NCBI GenBank assembly: GCA_964057225.1
Contig: OZ059894.1
Location: 4,836,001 to 4,900,000, forward strand
Length of the DNA stretch: 64,000 nt
Reading direction: 5' to 3'
Origin: Auanema rhodensis
Taxonomy: Eukaryota; Nematoda; Chromadorea; Rhabditida; Rhabditidae
Shown piece by piece: positions 61,391 to 64,000 of the stretch (the stretch's first letter is position 1; the number at the start of each line of letters is the position of its first letter). The notes under the pieces were generated by a model that was not told where the DNA came from, made no database searches, and saw nothing but the letters and a program-made list of their open reading frames with translations. The position numbers were made by a program, and so were the translations under genes.

Positions 61391-63140
61391 GGAAGCAGTG
61401 TTGAGTGTACATGGAAACTCAACATACACTAATGCATCATTTTTCAAACGATCATAACTAATTTTTGTATCAAGCGTTTTTCAATGTAGTATAGTGCATT
61501 CGATGCGGATTTTTAAGCTGCGTCGATCTGTGTTATCAGATTTGCGCTAGCTTAAAAATGCACCGAGATATCAACTGATACAAGTTCACACTTATATCCT
61601 CGATTTTCACCCTGAAGAAATAATTTTTTCGTTGAATAACATTGTCCATCGTCTTTGCCTTGAAAAAAGGATTCTAAAAACATTTACTTTTTGCTAAATT
61701 ATTTTGAAATTTTTCGAAAAAATTTTTGTCAAAATGTTTTTGGAAGCAGTGTTGAGTGTACATGGAAACTCAACATACACTAATGCATCATTTTTCAAAC
61801 GATCATAACTAATTTTTGTATCAAGCGTTTTTCAATGTAGTATAGTGCATTCGATGCGGATTTTTAAGCTGCGTCGATCTGTGTTATCAGATTTGCGCTA
61901 GCTTAAAAATGCACCGAGATATCAACTGATATAAGTTCATACTTATATCCTCGATTTTCACCCTGAAGAAATAATTTTTTCGTTGAATAACATTGTCCAT
62001 CGTCTTTGCCTTGAAAAAAGGATCCTAAAAACATCTACTTTTTGCTAAATTATTTTGAAATTTTTCGAAAAAATTTTTGTCAAAATTTTTTGGAAGCAAT
62101 GTTGAGTGTACATGGAAACTCAACATACACTAATGCATCATTTTTCAAACGATCATAACTAATTTTTGTATCAAGCGTTTTTCAATGTAGTATAGTGCAT
62201 TCGATGCGGATTTTTAAGCTGCGTCGATCTGTGTTATCAGATTTGCGCTAGCTTAAAAATGCACCGAGATATCAACTGATACAAGTTCACACTTATATCC
62301 TCGATTTTCACCCTGAAGAAATAATTTTTTCGTTGAATAACATTGTCCATCGTCTTTGCCTTAAAAAAAGGATTCTAAAAACATCTACTTTTTGCTAAAT
62401 TATTTTGAAATTTTTCGAAAAAATTTTTGTCAAAATTTTTTGGAAGCAGTGTTGAGTGTACATGGAAACTCAAAATACACTAATGCATCATTTTTCAAAC
62501 GATCATAACTAATTTCTGTATTAAGCTTCTCTCAATGTAGTATAGTGCATTCGATGCGGATTTTTAAGCTGCGTCGATCTGTGTTATCAGATTTGCGCTA
62601 GCTTAAAAATGCACCGAGATATCAACTGATATAAGTTCACACTTATATCCTCGATTTTCACCCTGAAGAATTAATTTTTTCGTTGAATAACATTGTCTAT
62701 CGTCTTTGCGTTGAAAAATGGAATCTAAAAACATCTACTTTTTGCTAAATTATTTTGAAATTTTTCGAAAAAATTTTTGTCAAAATGTTTTTGGAAGCAA
62801 TGTTGAGTGTACATGGAAACTCAACATACACTAATGCATCATTTTTCAAACGATCATAACTAATTTTTATATTAAGCGTTTCTCAATGTAGTATAGTGCA
62901 TTCGATGCGGATTTTTAAGCTGCGTCGATCTGTGTTATCAGATTTGCGCTAGCTTAAAAATGCACCGAGATATCAACTGATATAAGTTCACACTTATATC
63001 CTCGATTTTCACCCTGAAGAAATAATTTTTTCGTTGAATAACATTGTCCATCGTCTTTGCCTTGAAAAAAGGATTCTAAAAACATCTACTTTTTGCTAAA
63101 TTATTTTGAAATTTTTCGAAAAAATTTTTGTCAAAATTTT
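61390..63140. repeat. 5-monomer block, copy 2
   Basis: Tandem second copy, with TTCATACTT at 61936 and TTTCTGTATTAAGC at about 62513. Its end differs from copy 1: CAAAATTTTTTGG with GCAATG at 63137 versus CAAAATGTTTTTGG with GCAGTG near 61383, which places the right edge there. Confidence 0.85.
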
Positions 63141-63149
63141 TTGGAAGCA

Positions 63150-64000
63150 ATGTTGAGTGTACATAGAAACTCAACATACACTAATGCATCATTTTTCAAA
63201 CGATCATAACTAATTTTTGTATCAAGCGTTTTTCAATGTAGTATAGTGCATTCGATGCGGATTTTTAAGCTGCGTCGATCTGTGTTATCAGATTTGCGCT
63301 AGCTTAAAAATGCACCGAGATATCAACTGATATAAGTTCACACTTATATCCTCGATTTTCACCCTGAAGAAATAATTTTTTCGTTGAATAACTTTGTCCA
63401 TCGTCTTTGCCTTGAAAAAAGGATTCTAAAAACATCTACTTTTTGCTAAATTATCTTGAAATTTTTCGAAAAAATTTTTGTCAAAATTTTTTGGAAGCAA
63501 TGTTGAGTGTACATGGAAACTCAACATACACTAATGCATCATTTTTCAAACGATCATAACTAATTTTTGTATCAAGCGTTTTTCAATGTAGTATAGTGCA
63601 TTCGATGCGGATTTTTAAGCTGCGTCGATCTGTGTTATCAGATTTGCGCTAGCTTAAAAATGCACCGAGATATCAACTGATACAAGTTCACACTTATATC
63701 CTCGATTTTCACCCTGAAGAAATAATTTTTTCGTTGAATAACATTGTCCATCGTCTTTGCCTTGAAAAAAGGATTCTAAAAACATTTACTTTTTGCTAAA
63801 TTATTTTGAAATTTTTCGAAAAAATTTTTGTCAAAATGTTTTTGGAAGCAGTGTTGAGTGTACATGGAAACTCAACATACACTAATGCATCATTTTTCAA
63901 ACGATCATAACTAATTTTTGTATTAAGCTTCTCTCAATGTAGTATAGTGCATTCGATGCGGATTTTTGAGCTGCGTCGATCTGTGTTATCAGATTTGCGC
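63150..64000. repeat. Segment repeated from 15 monomers upstream, copy 2
   Basis: Second copy of the segment at about 57.9-58.75 kb, cut by the window edge, so the true extent of this duplication is unknown. Confidence 0.75.

Larger units (their letters stand above)
55098..64000. repeat. Right satellite array, 351/350-bp monomers
   Basis: The same satellite in the same orientation. After the 15-bp remainder of the interrupted monomer, full monomers run from 55113 to 63873 (25 units) and a partial one to the window edge. Fourteen of the 25 carry the recurring 1-bp deletion, a much higher share than on the left (13 of 137). GATCCGG, ACAATGTCC and TATTGAGCG variants of the left array are absent. 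TGAACAACATTG marks the first two full units. The window ends inside the array. Confidence 0.97.

Overview
The window is almost entirely one tandem satellite DNA array, interrupted once by a complete, apparently young LTR retrotransposon of the BEL/Pao superfamily. BEL/Pao elements are known only from animals. Together with the A+T-rich sequence and long satellite, this points to an animal nuclear genome, most likely an insect or other arthropod, in centromeric, pericentromeric or other constitutive heterochromatin. I cannot name the species. There is no host protein gene, tRNA, rRNA, CRISPR array or bacterial feature in the window.

Layout. (1) 1-48229: head-to-tail satellite, monomer 351 bp, all in one orientation. 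In the phase where a monomer starts at base 1, there are 137 full monomers (1-48072) and then one damaged monomer. The length is 15 bp short of 137 x 351, and I can account for every missing base: 13 copies carry one recurring 1-bp deletion, and two single deletions lie near 10790 and 14695. (2) 48230-55092: the 6863-bp retrotransposon, with identical 215-bp LTRs, a 5-bp target-site duplication TTGAG, a tRNA-Gly-type primer binding site, an intact gag (620 aa) and an intact pol (1373 aa; protease, reverse transcriptase, RNase H, integrase). (3) 55093-64000: the satellite resumes in phase, with 25 more full monomers, 14 of them the 350-bp type, and a partial one at the edge.

The satellite is organised at several levels. 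Neighbouring monomers share diagnostic variants in zones, and larger blocks of 3, 4, 5, 6, 7, 9, 14, 15 and 20 monomers are duplicated. The clearest is a 14-monomer (4.91-kb) tandem duplication at about 11.44-16.35 and 16.35-21.27 kb. Each monomer has a strong interrupted inverted repeat and a second smaller dyad. The retrotransposon inserted exactly at the stem/loop edge of the smaller dyad.

The genes work together as one element. LTR-driven RNA would be primed by tRNA-Gly, packaged in Gag, copied by Pol and integrated by its DDE integrase. gag and pol are in different frames and meet at an ATGA overlap, so Pol needs reinitiation or a -1 frameshift; a candidate slippery heptamer lies 30 nt before the gag stop. 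I found no novel defence or metabolic system. The interest lies in satellite evolution, the insertion site and the gag-pol arrangement.
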